Below are positions 30,985 to 42,673 of a stretch of 64,000 nt of DNA, one piece after another (within the stretch, counting starts at the first letter, position 1; each line of letters opens with the position of its first letter). The stretch covers positions 2,639,393-2,703,392 of the forward strand of contig CM035809.1 in NCBI GenBank assembly GCA_020466095.1, read 5' to 3'. The position numbers and the translations under genes were made by a program. This DNA comes from Chlorops oryzae (Eukaryota; Arthropoda; Insecta; Diptera; Chloropidae). The notes under the pieces are model-generated. The model was not told where the DNA came from, did no database searches, and saw only the letters and a list, made by a program, of their open reading frames with translations.

Positions 30985-31950
30985 AATTTCGCGAATGGTG
31001 GTCATGGTCAAATTTTAACCGTTAGAGGACAATATGTCTAGCTGCGAAATACTCAATTCAAAATAGTGAAAATCAAATTTTCGCGAATTTCGCGGATGGT
31101 GGTCTTGATCACATTTTAACCCTTAGAGTAAATTTAGTTTAGCTGCGAAATACTCACTTCAAAATAGTGAAAATCAAATTTTCGCGAATTTCGCGGATGG
31201 TGGTCTTGATCAAATTTTAACCCTTAGAGGACATTTTGTTTAGCTGTGAAATACTCAATTCAAAATAGTGAAAATCAGGTTTTCGCGAATTTCGCGGATG
31301 GTGGTCTTGATCAAATTTTAACCCTTAGAGGACATTTTGTTTAACTGCGAAATACTCAATTCAAAATAGTGAAAATCAAATTTTCGCGAATTTCGCGGAT
31401 GGTGGTCTTGATCAAATTTTAACCCTTAGAGGAAATTTAGTTTAGCTGCGAAATACTCACTTCAAAATAGTGAAAATCAAATTTTTGCGAATTTCGCGGA
31501 TGGTGGTCTTGATCAAATTTTAACCCTTAGAGGACATTTTGTTTAGCTGTGAAATACTCAATTCAAAATAGTGAAAATCAGGTTTTCGCGAATTTCGCGG
31601 ATGGTGGTCTTGATCAAATTTTAACCCTTAGAGGACATTTTGTTTAACTGCGAAATACTCAATTCAAACTAGTGAAAATCAAATTTTCGCGAATTTCGCG
31701 GATGGTGGTCTTGATCAAATTTTAACCCTTAGAGGAAATTTAGTTTAGCTGCGAAATACTCACTTCAAAATAGTGAAAATCAAATTTTCGCGAATTTCGC
31801 GGATAGTGGTCTTGATCAAATTTTAACCCTTAGAGGACATTTTGTTTAGCTGCGAAATACTCAATTCAAAATAGTGAAAATCAATTTTTGCGAATTTCGC
31901 GAAATGTGGTCATGGTCAAAATTTATCCATAATGGACGACTTTATTTGGC
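30985..31950 (+). repeat. 101-bp minisatellite, about nine units, with a three-unit period
   Basis: CTGCGAAATACTCA-type starts recur every 101 bp from about 31041 to 31849. Variants repeat in threes: TTTAGTTTAG...CTCACTTC, then TTTTGTTTAGCTGTG with CAGGTTTTC, then TTTTGTTTAACTGCG. This cycle occurs twice and begins a third time, giving a higher-order period of 303 bp. Each unit holds the palindrome CGCGAATTTCGCG. Confidence 0.88.
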
Positions 31951-32341
31951 GGCAAAATACACAATCAGAAGAAGCAAAAAAATAATTTTTGTATTCAGAT
32001 ATGAGAATAAGAGAAAGAGTGTTTTTTTCTATTGTGTAGGATGATGACCATAGTTATAGCGATGTCGCAATTTTTTTTCAGCGAAAGCTTAAGTCTACAT
32101 AGTAGCTATACACACACCAAATTTCAATAAGCTGGGATGTATAGTAAAAAAGTTATCCAGGAAAAACGTTAAAAATCGTGATTTTTGAAACTTCTGAACC
32201 ACTTCCCACGACCCAAGAAGGGACTACGAAAAAAATTTGTATGCAGTTTTTCGGACATTTACCTGGTTGAAGTCCATGCCAAATTTCAATATGATATCTT
32301 TCATGGCTTAGGAGTAAATTACGAAAAACTAAAGTGTGACC

Positions 32342-32441
<100 letters not shown>

Positions 32442-32790
32442 TGGCTAGATCGATTCCTCTTGTCACCCTGATCAAGAATATATATATATGTCTATATCTA
32501 CCGCGACTCCTTTGGTATGTTACATACACCGTGCCAAACTTAATATACCCTTTCCTTCGGAAAAGGTATAATAAAAGCTAGAAGTAGCATAAAAGAGCTA
32601 AAACTGACGGAAAAATCTATAAATTTCTGCATACCCGCTCCCGATGTTGCATGCTCGGCTGATCCCGTCAAACTGAGACAAGAGCGTAAACAATACGTGT
32701 GAGTAGCTGTCGCAAAAATTGTTCCTAGCGTGCCGACCCCTGCTTTAAGTTGAGAAACATCTATTGCAAATGAAAAACTAAACACTAGGG

Positions 32791-33473
32791 TGGGTCGTTC
32801 TTATATGAAAAAAAAAAGTTGTATGATCGCGTTGGAATAGTAAAATTATGTTTCCTTATGTATAAAAAATAATTTTGTGTAAAAAAAAATTCAAAATAAG
32901 CTGCATCTTCATACCGCGCAAGCGGATTGAAAGTTGGAAAAAAAAATTTATATGAGATTTTTCCGACTTCAATGATAAAATTTAGAATTTCTCAGCTTTA
33001 ATCTCATTTTTTAAATACATTATGTTCCCAGATATTTTTGGTCATAAAACTATCTTTCAAAGGAAAGCAACGAAACTACAATCGACCAAAATTTTACGGA
33101 GATATGGTCGAAGAAACTCAGACCTGAGGAAATTGCTCCAAGACATGCCAAAAATGTGTTCGAACCTATCAATTTTGTAACCATTTGGAAGAAGGCATAT
33201 TGCCATTTTAAAAAAATCTTCCTTGAAGAAAATCGGTTATTTCATAAGGTTGTTATAACAATTTATATATTTATCTATTTATCGGTTTCATTTCAGAACG
33301 TGCCCTGAAAAAAAAGTCCATGAAAGTTTAAAATCCTTCTACTTGAGCTCGAACAGGAAAAAACAACGCTCAATTACGATTATAGATTTTTTAAATCGGT
33401 TTACAGAAACCAAAGTTACACGGCTTTGAAATTGGACAATTTATTATTTTTTAAATCCTGTGTTAGTTAAAAA
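32791..33473. other. Non-coding spacer
   Basis: A CTAGGGTGGGTCGTT motif near 32787 resembles a transposon terminus seen in insects, but I found no partner. No gene. Confidence 0.3.
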
Positions 33474-34919
33474 ACAAGTAAAGAAGTTTACATCGGCTAA
33501 GCCGATTGCACACATACCTTTTCCTCAGCCTAAAATATGTTAAAACATTACCTTAACAAAAATTCCTGCCGTTTTCGTTGTTCTAGATTGGATATCTATT
33601 TATACCTTATCTGTTCTTCGATTTAGCTTCTAAAACGCGAGATTATTATTAAGCACAAAATTTTCGCGGATGGTGAGCATGGTCAAGTTTTAACCGTTAG
33701 AGGACATTTTGTCTAGCAGCGAAATACTCAATTCAAAATAGTGAAAATCAAATTTTTGCGAATTTCGCGAATGGTGGTCTTGACCAAATTTTAACCGTTA
33801 GAGGCCATTATATCTACCTGCGAAATACTCAATTCAAAATAGTGAAAATCAAATTTTCGCGAATTTCGCGAATGGTGGTCTTGACCAAATTTTAACCGTT
33901 AGAGGCCATTATATCTACCTGCGAAATACTCAATTCAAAATAGTGAAAATCAAATTTTCGCGAATTTCGCGGATGGTGGTCTTGATCAAATTTTAACCCT
34001 TAGAGGACATTTTGTTTAGCTGCGAAATACTCAATTCAAAATAGTGAAAATCAAATTTTCGCGAATTTCGCGGATGGTGGTCTTGATCAAATTTTAACCC
34101 TTAGAGGACATTTTGTTTAGCTGCGAAATACTCAATTCAAAATAGTGAAAATCAAATTTTTCGCGAATTTCGCGAATGGTGGTCATGGTCAAATTTTAAC
34201 CCTTAGAGGACATTTTGTTTAGCTGCGAAATACTCAATTCAAAATAGTGAAAATCAAATTTTCGCGAATTTCGCGGATGGTGGTCTTGATCAAATTTTAA
34301 CCCTTAGAGGACATTTTGTTTAGCTGCGAAATACTCAATTCAAAATAGTGAAAATCAAATTTTCGCGAATTTCGCGGATGGTGGTCTTGATCAAATTTTA
34401 ACCCTTAGAGGACATTTTGTTTAGCTGCGAAATACTCAATTCAAAATAGTGAAAATCAAATTTTCGCGAATTTCACGGATGGTGGTCATGGTCAAATTTT
34501 AATCTCATGTGACGACTTTATTTGGCGGCAAAATACACAATCGGAAGAAGCAAAAAAAAATCATTTTTGTATACAGATATGAGAATAAGAAAAAGAGTGT
34601 TTTTTTCTAATGTGTAGGATGATGACCATAGTTATAACGATGTCGCAATTTTTTTTCAGCGAAAGCTTAAGTCTACATAGTAGCTATACACACACCAAAT
34701 TTCAATAAGCTGGGATGTATAGTAAAAAAGTTATTCACGAAAAACGTTAAGAATCGTGATTTTTGAAACTTCTGAACCACTTCCCACGACCCAAGAAGGG
34801 ACTACGAAAAAAATTTGTATGCAGTTTTTCGGACATTTACCTGGTTCATGTCCATGCCGAATTTCAATATGATATCTTTCATGGCTTAGGAGTAAATTAC
34901 GAAAAACTAAAGTGTGACC

Positions 34920-34999
<80 letters not shown>

Positions 35000-35127
35000 T
35001 GGCTAGATCGATTCCTCTTGTCACCCTGATCAAGAATATATATATATGTCTATATCTACCGCGACTCCTTTGGTATGTTACATACACCGTGCCAAACTTA
35101 ATATACCCTTTCCTTCGGAAAAGGTAT
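33474..35127 (+). mobile_element. Mini-me-like repeat with 101-bp minisatellite, copy 2
   Basis: Same design and mostly the same sequence as 30799-32571: ACAAGTA end and hairpin, about eight 101-bp units (33715-34500), (GACA)20 at 34920-34999 and the 3' hairpin ending at 35127. Its units lack the regular three-unit cycle seen in copy 1. Confidence 0.85.
34920..34999 (+). repeat. (GACA)20 microsatellite
   Basis: 80 bp without interruption. Confidence 0.95.
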
Positions 35128-35585
35128 AACAATATGTTTTAAAATCTTAAACTAGTAAAAAAATTTCACAACATAAAATTAATTCATAATTTATATAGCG
35201 ACATTGGCAAAAACGCGCCTCGAACCTTCTAGCCGAGCTTAAGCAATACTTTCGTGTGCCGTTTGGAGCGATGTTTCCGAAGGGGGGTTTAAAACGGGGG
35301 ATCGACGATGCTGTGGCAAACAAAGCAGCTTCTTCGCGGCTGGGCGATTTGTGCAAATGTTGCTATAACTGTCCAATGTGGACGGAGCCCATATTGGGTA
35401 CGATTGCCAGCCGATTGCCGTAGAATCGTGCGAGAATCATGCGAGGCGAGGCTATCGACATCCGTCGTCGTATACGTCATCGACGGGGAGCACAGTCGGA
35501 GACAAATCGACAGCTCGCGAGCCGTTATCGCAACGTTACCGACGAAAGTCAAGCGACGCAGAACGGTCATCGTTAACTGGATTCG

Positions 35586-35990
35586 TCATCGACGAAGATG
35601 CTGTCGGAGAGCAACGACGGGGGACGAATGTCGTGAGCCTCGCCGCTCGCCTTGTGGTCCGTGTGTAGCGGTCGGGCGATCATTTCTTCTTAGCCTCGAG
35701 TGCGTTGCAGTTGAGGCTAAGCGCCTAGCCGTTTCATTTGGGTGCCGCTGGAGTCTATCCAAATATGAATTTTTAAGCCGCACTAATTCCTCTTTAACCA
35801 AAGGGATATGAAGGTCACGATGGTTATTTTCGTTCCGTATATACCATGGCGCACCTGTAATTGAACGGAAAATTTTTGATTGGCATCTTTGAATCATTTC
35901 TATACTTGAGGAACTTGCATTACCCCATAACTGAAGGCCATATGACCATATTGGCTTTAAAATACTAGTATATACAACACCACTTAGATT
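35586..35990 (-). pseudogene. Jockey-type LINE, 3' end of ORF2 (copy 1)
   Basis: The minus strand reads SILKPIWSYGLQLWGNASSSS (about 35990-35925), then IQRCQSKIFRSITGAPWYIRN, VKEELVRLKNSYLDRLQRHPN and RRLASTATHSRLRRNDRP. This is the end of a jockey-clade reverse transcriptase ORF. It is cut off upstream at about 35990 (5' truncation). The 3' untranslated part runs to 35127. The Arg-rich plus-strand frame over the same DNA is a shadow. Confidence 0.75.
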
Positions 35991-36084
35991 ACAAATAAAC
36001 TAATTTCACTGTGAAGACCTCACTTCACTGAGTCAGTTCACTCCGATCATTACTAAATCCACTCAATTATGTTTTTACAACAAT

Positions 36085-36502
36085 AGGGGTATTCACAAGG
36101 AAGGTGGAATTTCGTCGCAAAAAGTCGATGTCGGAAAATTTCCGATGAATTTCCGATTTTAACAAGCAGTCGTAAATTGTTGTTTTTGTTTTGCTTACAA
36201 ATAAAATTTCCGACAGTGTAGACTTTTTGCGACAATCCCGAGCGTGTTACTTTTTGCGTTGTAATTTTGGAACATAAAATGGTGCTGCCAACATTTTTTA
36301 AGAGCTTAAAAGCCTGTTTTCCCACTTTATTGGTTTATATTGAATAAGTACGTAATATTCATGTAAAGATTTTATTATTGTATAAATAAATATTTTCAAA
36401 ATAAATAAACGCTTTCTTCACTGGGTTGCTCACAAAGACACTTTTTACGATGTTGCAATATTGCGATTTTCCGACGTTTAAAATTTCCATTGTGAATACC
36501 CT
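36085..36502. mobile_element. 418-bp MITE with AGGGTATTCACAA ends (copy 1)
   Basis: Inverted termini GGGGTATTCACAA and TTGTGAATACCC, with TA on both edges (36084-36085 and 36502-36503). Subterminal TCGGAAAATTTCCGA-like palindromes. Its duplicate is at 57182-57599. Confidence 0.7.
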
Positions 36503-36683
36503 AAATGGCATTAAATTTGTCAAATGGCAAATTTTGTCTTTTTAGTGTCAATGTTTGCAAAATGGTCCGTTATCAACAGATATCGTTGCTGAGGAATTCA
36601 AAAATTTTATGCATAGCCTACTGCGACCGGAAATTTGGAATTTTGTTGTTGTTGTTTTGTATGAAGCGTGAAGACTGAAAGTA

Positions 36684-36824
36684 TAAGGCCGCAATTATAG
36701 TGAAGCTAAAGCTAAAGCTGAAGCGTAAGCTGTCATGTGTTTGTAGTATTTTCGCAACAACAAATTACAACAAACACATGACAGCTTACGCTTCAGCTTT
36801 AGCTTCACTATAATTGCAGCCTAA
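36684..36824. mobile_element. 135-bp PIF/Harbinger-like MITE, TAA target duplication
   Basis: The element at 36687-36821 is nearly all inverted repeat: GGCCGCAATTATAGTGAAGC to GCTTCACTATAATTGCAGCC, arms of about 50 bp. TAA precedes and follows it. It is missing from the other copy of the duplicated block (near 57780). A single terminus of the family is at 51832. Confidence 0.85.
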
Positions 36825-36989
36825 AGAATTGAAGAAAAGCTACGGATTATTTCTTAGAAAAACAACCGATTGTACTGATGCCTTTTTGCTTCAGAAGTTA
36901 TTAAAATCTGTTTACCCACGTCAACATCATAAACTGTAATAGTCCGGGAGGCAGCGTTGCAAATGACACAATCATTTTAGGTCGTCTAA

Positions 36990-37480
36990 TTCTTATCGCA
37001 ACTAAATCTTACTGGGTAGCAATTAAATTATCTGAACGTCAGCTGCTCAAGGTGAGAGAATGGTAATTATGTAAAAAAAAACAAAATTTTTAAATGATAT
37101 CAGGTCGTTTGAAAATTTGTACAGCAAATGTTAATATGATGACAATAAACAAAACAAAAGTCAGCTGCTAAAATAATGGGGGATTATGCGTCAGCTGCTT
37201 ATATAAACTTGTAAAAAAAATAATGAATGTGAAAACATTTCAGGTTTGGTGAAACTTTTACAGCTCATTCTTTGTTTTATATACATAAAGCATAAAAACA
37301 ACCGTCAGCTATTCTTCCAGTGGGGGTAGGACCGTCAGCTGAAGGGTTATAGGTGCAGAGCGCGGATTTAATCTTTATATAGCGCAACACAATGTTTGTT
37401 TTAACTAACGGTCTTTCCACCGTTTTTCAAATAGCTGACGCGTATTTTCACTCAATATATTGTTCAAATGATCTATCCTA
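36990..37480. repeat. Cluster of GTCAGCTG motifs in a diverged tandem unit
   Basis: GTCAGCTG occurs at 37038, 37160, 37190 and 37334; GTCAGCTA occurs at 37313 and, reversed, near 37432. Segments after 37038 and 37190 resemble each other (GTAAAAAAAA, then 'ttcaggt.tggtgaaa...tacagc'). No gene is seen. Confidence 0.5.
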
Positions 37481-37687
37481 AAAATTAAAAGCGACCTGAA
37501 ATTAATTTAAACTAAAATTTATACATTTTTTTGGTGATGTCTATGAATATAATTTAATTACTATTTTTCTACCAAAAACACTGATGTGTGAAACAAAATG
37601 AATAAATAAAGAAGAGAATATATTTTAAATTACGTTTTTTTTTTCATAATTCTTAAAATGTGATTTAAAAAAATCCAGCAATCCATC

Positions 37688-37808
37688 TGCCTTATTCATA
37701 GAAATGCTAAAATGGATTTTAGCTAAAAAGCATTTTAATTTCATATACTTTTGGCAGTAAAGTCACCGTAAAAAAGGTTTAAAGAACGTTTTATTTCTAT
37801 GAATAAGG
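37688..37808. mobile_element. 121-bp MITE with GCCTTATTCATAGAAAT ends (copy 1)
   Basis: 17-bp inverted termini GCCTTATTCATAGAAAT are exact at both ends. In the other block copy the right terminus has lost one base. No clear target duplication. Confidence 0.65.
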
Positions 37809-38028
37809 CCACATATTTTTAACATATAAATTTCGGATTTTTCAAAAAATCACATTTTTAATTTTTTAAATATTTTCATAGAATCAATCATTATTTGGGA
37901 ATTTTATATTTTCAATTTTTATTTTTTTTTTTTTATTTCAGAATCAAGAATTTTGAAAAGTGGAGTGGATAATAATCAAAACATCAAAAATTTTAATTTT
38001 TTTTTTTGCCGATCCCTGATATATATAT

Positions 38029-38750
38029 ATATATTATATAAAGAAAGTCATCACTTATGGTTAAATTTTGACCATGACCACAATTCGCGAATTTCGCAAA
38101 AATTTTTACTTAACTATTTTGGATTGAGTACTTCGCAGCTAGATGTAAAGTCCTCTAACGGTTAAAATTTGACCATGCCCACCATTCGCAAAAATTTTTT
38201 ACTTAATAATAATTTCGAGATTAATAGGCCGTTTACATATGCCATTGTATTCGCATTTTAGCAACTTTGCCCGTTTTAGCACTAAAACAACTTAGATTTT
38301 TCCCGTTTTATCATACAAAACTAAAACGAGAAACTTTCCTGTTTTAATTTAAAACAAGTAGCTAAACAAGATAAATCCTGTTTATAGCTGATAAAAATAT
38401 CGAAATCTGAATGTCATCACTATAAAAATGCAAAACATATGGTAATTGAATCTTATAATTTAAAAATTGTGAGAAATGTAGAAAACGAACACACATCAAT
38501 AATTGCTTCTTTTCTAAATAACAATATTCACTCATATTTCACGTGTTAAGCAAACAAAAGATAACCACAAAATGACAAAACGACATGCGCATATGTAAAC
38601 ACCCCGTTTTGACTTAGTCGTTTTAGCTTAAACGAGTAGCGCTAAAACGTATATGTAAATGCCCTATAAGAAACTAAATCGAAGTACAGATAACGTATAA
38701 CTAGATATCCAAGCTTGAACAACGAAAACGGCAGGAATACGGTAGGGTGT
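38029..38750 (-). repeat. Mini-me-like fragment interrupted by a MITE (copy 1)
   Basis: 38034-38224 matches the start of the 101-bp array and 38667-38740 matches the 5' region of 30799/33474, both reversed. They are separated by the inverted-repeat element at 38225-38666. Confidence 0.7.
38225..38666. mobile_element. 442-bp MITE with TAGGSCRTTTACATAT ends (copy 1)
   Basis: TAGGCCGTTTACATAT at 38225 and ATATGTAAATGCCCTA at 38666 are inverted with two mismatches; GTTTTAGC motifs follow inside both ends. It splits a mini-me-like fragment. The other copy is at 59184-59625. Confidence 0.7.
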
Positions 38751-39064
38751 GAAGTGGGGCTCAAAAATCTTCAAAAATTGCGCTACGTAATACTTGAACG
38801 CTCCCTTACTAAAAAATTTCAATTCCCCAGCCGCAAACGTCTCGGTGAAACAATCAATGATGTCAGCATGACATAGAGCCACAACTCCTCCTGATTATAC
38901 ACCTACTTTCTAATGAAATACACACACAAGCGGCATTGTCCGTCATAAGAGTACATGTCACGAATTGGTAATCGGATTTTGAGTAGATCTACTCCATCGT
39001 GTCGATACCTCTATCGATGACAATGCCATTGGAGTTGCGATGAATAAGACTTCCTGTCGATGAC

Positions 39065-39258
39065 CATGTAGGAGTGTAGGTCTAACTCTTCTTCTTCCTT
39101 ATCCCTGCAATGTGTAAGAGCTACGCTGCTTCAACATATGCATATAGCATAGGGAAAAGAGAAGCATGCTAAAGCAGCGCAATCTTTAGCTCTGCTCTGG
39201 TGAAATGAAGTATTTTGCATTGCCACTTTTATTTTTAATTTTTGCGGATTTCCGAGTC
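39065..39258. mobile_element. CATGTAGG-family element, left end only (copy 1)
   Basis: It starts CATGTAGGAGTGTAGGTCTAA and matches the left 180 bp of 54532-55288, then stops where the CCCAGCCGGA element begins. Confidence 0.65.
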
Positions 39259-40160
39259 CCCAGCCGGATTTTATCGCATGCATGATAAAATCATCGATGC
39301 AGAAGTATTGAAGGATTCATTTGTAAACAGACCTATTGGTGCTGTTTCGAATGATTTTCTAGTGGAAGCAAGAGCTCGTTACAAGAGATCCTTCTTCAAA
39401 TGAAATGTTCATTTGGAAAATGGTTGATTACTCCTTTTTCAATGAAGATCTGATGGAATTTACATGAAAACAGTGTTTTGCATATTTTCAAGATGTCTAC
39501 TATGATTAACACATTTTTTGAGAAAGTTTAATTCACTTCTGCTTTTAATTAAAGTGCATTTAAAACTAAACAATTTTGGTAGAATCAGTAACGTTTTATG
39601 TTATGACCTACCGTTATATTATAACATAGTAAATGAAGTGCTTTAAACGGAAATGGAAATACAAAATTAAAAATATTTTAAAATAACAAATATTTCTATT
39701 AAGTTTGTTGTATGCATATGCATACAGAGAGTTGTTTTTGCAATTTAACTGTGAAAGTATATGATGAGCTTAACTTCTCTTTTTCGTCGATAGCGAATCA
39801 ATAGAATCCTATATTTGTTGCATTTTTTGGTCCCTTATTCGGTGACTCTTTTCTGCAACGAAAGTTTTTATTCTAGAAGAACAATAATTAATTTATTAAT
39901 GTGGAAATTTATTTTCAAGCGATGCTTGAGAAAATCATCCATAAGCGACTATTTGCTGACGTACGTTTCGACCTGCCGTCTGGCAGGTTAGATCTCCCAT
40001 TAGGAGTAATTTCTGATGCTACAATTCAAGGGTATGAATTGCAGTCAAAGGTTGTTTAATACGCGAACCGAAATTTCACTCAATAGTCAGTCAATCCGTA
40101 AAAATTGCTCTAATGAGACCCCTGACGGCAGGTCGAAACGTGAGAAAATTTCCGGCTGGG
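39259..40160. mobile_element. CCCAGCCGGA-family element, copy B
   Basis: 902 bp between CCCAGCCGGATTTTATCGC and TTTCCGGCTGGG. Its ends match copy A with orientation reversed. It contains a smaller inverted repeat (about 39965-39987 with 40118-40142, GTTTCGACCTGCCGTC type). Confidence 0.6.
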
Positions 40161-40262
40161 TCCCCACAGCTATCAGTCGCACTCATATCTCCTATTCTCG
40201 CTGTCATATTCGATCTTATCAATTCTTATCAAAGCAATTTAAAATTAAATAAGAGTGTTAGC

Positions 40263-40571
40263 TGTTGTACAGGGGCGGATCCAGAGCCATCCGTTGGAGG
40301 GGGAAATAAATTTTTTTTAAAATTAAAATGTTGAATCCGTATTTTAGAAAGGATGCACTATACAAATATTTTATTTGAAGATAAGCAATTGATTTTGAAA
40401 AAATAAAAACGACAAAAACCTACAAATAAAAAAAAAAAACTTATTTAATTAAAAAAATTTTTTTTAATAATTTTTTATTTAAAAAGTACAAACAAACATT
40501 TTGTTACGTATATTTAATATAGCAATGAATTTCCCCTTTTTCGACCCCCGTGGATCCGCGCCTGTGTTGTA
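40263..40571. mobile_element. 295-bp hAT MITE with in-window empty site
   Basis: The element at 40270-40564 has ends CAGGGGCGGATCCA and TGGATCCGCGCCTG. TGTTGTA flanks it on both sides (40263-40269, 40565-40571). The reversed copy of this unit near 61409-61415 has a single TGTTGTA and no element. Confidence 0.9.
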
Positions 40572-40682
40572 TAAGGTTTGTTCCCGTACTACACACAACT
40601 GCGCAAAACTGCCAAATTTTTTGAAGACTGTATAAAAATTGGATAAAATTGGTTTCGTGCAGTACGGAAACAGACCTATTGT

Positions 40683-40770
40683 ATGCTTGATAGCGTACCG
40701 GAAGCGTGGGTGCTAAGAACGAGTTCGAACCCTGTCGCAGGCGAAAAAAAGTTGTGGAAAAATTGGGGCT
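40683..40770 (+). mobile_element. tRNA-derived SINE-like sequence
   Basis: TAGCGTACCGGAAGCGTGGG (A-box-like) and GAGTTCGAACCC (B box, 40721) are followed by CGCAGGCGAAAAAAAG. Its reversed copy is at 61300-61370. Confidence 0.6.
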
Positions 40771-40980
40771 TGGAAAAAGTACGTAAATTTTGAACTTTAA
40801 GAAAAAATTGATCCACTTGTGGAGGAGATTACATACCTAGTTGCCAACAATAAAGTAAAGTGTCCATCCTGACTTCAAAAACGTGTGTCATGCTGTTATG
40901 AAAATTCATCAGGCATCAGATTGTTAAGCAATGTCTCTCATTTCATTTTGCTCTATGCATAAAGTTTTTTTTTTATAATT

Positions 40981-41242
40981 CATACAGAAAATACTAAATT
41001 TTTTTCTGTCGTTTTATTCACACCAAAAAGGTTTAAATTTAAATTCTTTATGGCATTTTCATACATGCCTAAATACGAAAATTTGTATTGAATTTTAACG
41101 TTAATTTTTTACTGTGTAGTTTCCTTTGTTTGCACTTTATTATTGAATCTTACCAAGTTTTTTAAATCTTAATAATTAGAATCTTTAATTTTTAGTCATT
41201 AAGACAAAGTATTAATTTTCAGAGTTAAAGAAAATATTCGAT
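40981..41242 (+). promoter_or_regulatory. Upstream region of the N-acetyltransferase gene
   Basis: A pyrimidine tract ending in TTTTCAG at 41222, 20 bp before the ATG, looks like a splice acceptor. A non-coding 5' exon may therefore lie further upstream. No promoter could be recognised. Confidence 0.35.
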
Positions 41243-42026
41243 ATGGAATATAAAATGATCACCGAAGATCGTTTTGATGAAGTTATATCCTTTTTACATA
41301 AGAACTTTTTCGCGGACGAGCCTCTCGGTAAGGCCCTTAATATGAACAAACATGGTAAGTTGCATGTGGATTTGGAAAATGATGCTATCAAAGTCCTGAA
41401 GAGTAATTTAAGCATAATGGCTGTGACTGCAAATGATGAGGTAAGAATATGTATGTAATACTATGTATATACCTGCTGGAATTTTCATTAAAGAAAAGGA
41501 TTACTTTCGTTAACTAATATTTCATTACAGATTGTAGGGCTACGGCCTGCTCATGTTATTCAACGTGGCTACGTTGATGCAGCCGAAAAAGAAATTGAGT
41601 TGTTTTCTAATGAAGATTATAAGAAAATTATGGGCTTGTTCAACGCAGTCAATAGGAGAGCCAATATTTTCGATAGATTCAACGTCGATAAAGTTTTTGC
41701 ATTCAATATGCTTTCTGTTAATGATCGCTTTCGTGGCAAAGGCATTGCCAAGGAATTGATGTCACGGTCTGAAAAACTTGCCCGAGAACGTGGCTTTAAA
41801 GTAAGTGAGCATAGAATTTTAAGAAATTTTTTTTAATGCGTTTCTTTTAAAGCTTATCAAGGTCGACGCCACAAGCGCATTTTCACAAAAAGCCCTTGCA
41901 TCAAATGGATTTAAAGTTTTGGAGGAACAATATTATGACAAATGGTGCGATGAATTCGGTAAACCGATTTTCAAGGTTGAACCCCCACATACTAAGATGC
42001 AGTTAATGTATAAAGAATTATATTAA
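41243..42026 (+). CDS. Arylalkylamine N-acetyltransferase-like (GNAT), three coding exons, 213 aa
   Basis: Coding exons are 41243-41440, 41531-41800 and 41853-42026, with GTAAGA/CAG and GTAAGT/AAG introns of 90 and 52 bp, both in phase 0. The protein has 213 residues, normal for insect AANAT-like enzymes. These move the acetyl group of acetyl-CoA to amines such as dopamine, tryptamine or related substrates in the cytosol. The N-terminus (DRFDEVISFLHKNFFADEPLGKAL) matches the family's opening helix region. The acetyl-CoA loop is VNDRFRGKGIAKELM, with the RGKGIA core at about residues 140-145 in exon 2. Exon 3 has VDATSAFSQKALASNGF, the Ala/Ser-rich motif after the loop. All junctions keep the frame and no stop intrudes. 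An ATG 15 bp downstream (M6) is an alternative start. AATAAA lies 7 bp after the stop. The exact paralogue and substrate cannot be told. Confidence 0.88.
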
Positions 42027-42673
42027 ATCAATAATAAACTTTCTTTGCGTTGCCCAGACCAGCGCGGTTAAAGAATTCAAATCTGAAAAAATATACAGGG
42101 TGTCCCTAAAAGTTTTGTGAAAAATCAAACCATCGATAGGTGGACTCAAGAGAAACATTTTTTGTTTTCCGACCACTGTAACCTCTAAGCTGAGCGACTG
42201 CGCACGAAATTTAACAAAAGTTTTTAAAGTTACGCAGGCCTAATTGTAATCTGCGCACAAGTTTCAAAATAGCAAAAAATCAAAAATTCTCAGAAGTGAG
42301 TAACTTTTGAAGGGATCAAAGAATGGATAAATGCTAAGTTGAAATAAAAACCGATTTATCTTGGAATTGTAGTCGAAAAATCATCACTTTGGTAAACACT
42401 GACTTGAACTGTCAAACTCCATATGAGTAATGTTAAACTTTTCGAAGAAAAATACCCACAAAACTAGAAACGAAACATTTTCCCCATTTTCAAAAATAAA
42501 AAATCTACGACTATCTTTGATTAAATTCGCTATTTTGCAGTAGAGGCTTTAATAAAAAATTACGACATTCTTATTGAATATTGTAAAGAACAAAAAAATG
42601 TTGGTAACCAATTTGTAAATATTGTTTCAAATTTTTAATTAATCCTCAGTATACTGTGGCACTGTTTGTTCTG
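42027..42673. other. Spacer with a transposon-end-like motif
   Basis: AATAAA at 42033 can serve the upstream gene. TACAGGGTGTCCCTAAAAG near 42096 resembles a common transposon terminus, but no partner was found. Confidence 0.35.

Larger units (their letters stand above)
35127..39258. repeat. Duplicated block of about 4.1 kb, copy 1
   Basis: This block recurs in the same orientation at 56224-60218 with scattered substitutions and small indels. Similarity starts sharply at TAACAATATG, the 3' end of a LINE fragment, and directly abuts the mini-me-like repeat on its left. It continues through the nested elements listed separately into the CCCAGCCGGA element. A 135-bp MITE (36687-36821) is present only here. 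It is either a segmental duplication or a large non-autonomous mobile unit. Confidence 0.88.
40180..40980 (+). repeat. Unit S: repeat that recurs inverted at 61080-61505
   Basis: 40180-40980, without its MITE, matches 61505-61080 on the opposite strand, from 'tcatatctc' through a tRNA-like SINE head to 'ttgctctatgcataaag'. In the duplicated neighbourhood this unit is therefore inverted relative to its block. Confidence 0.75.

Noticed and set aside
35308..35811. Arg/Cys-rich plus-strand open frame, also at 56405-56989
   Set aside because: It lies antisense to the jockey ORF2 fragment, whose motifs are clear on the minus strand.
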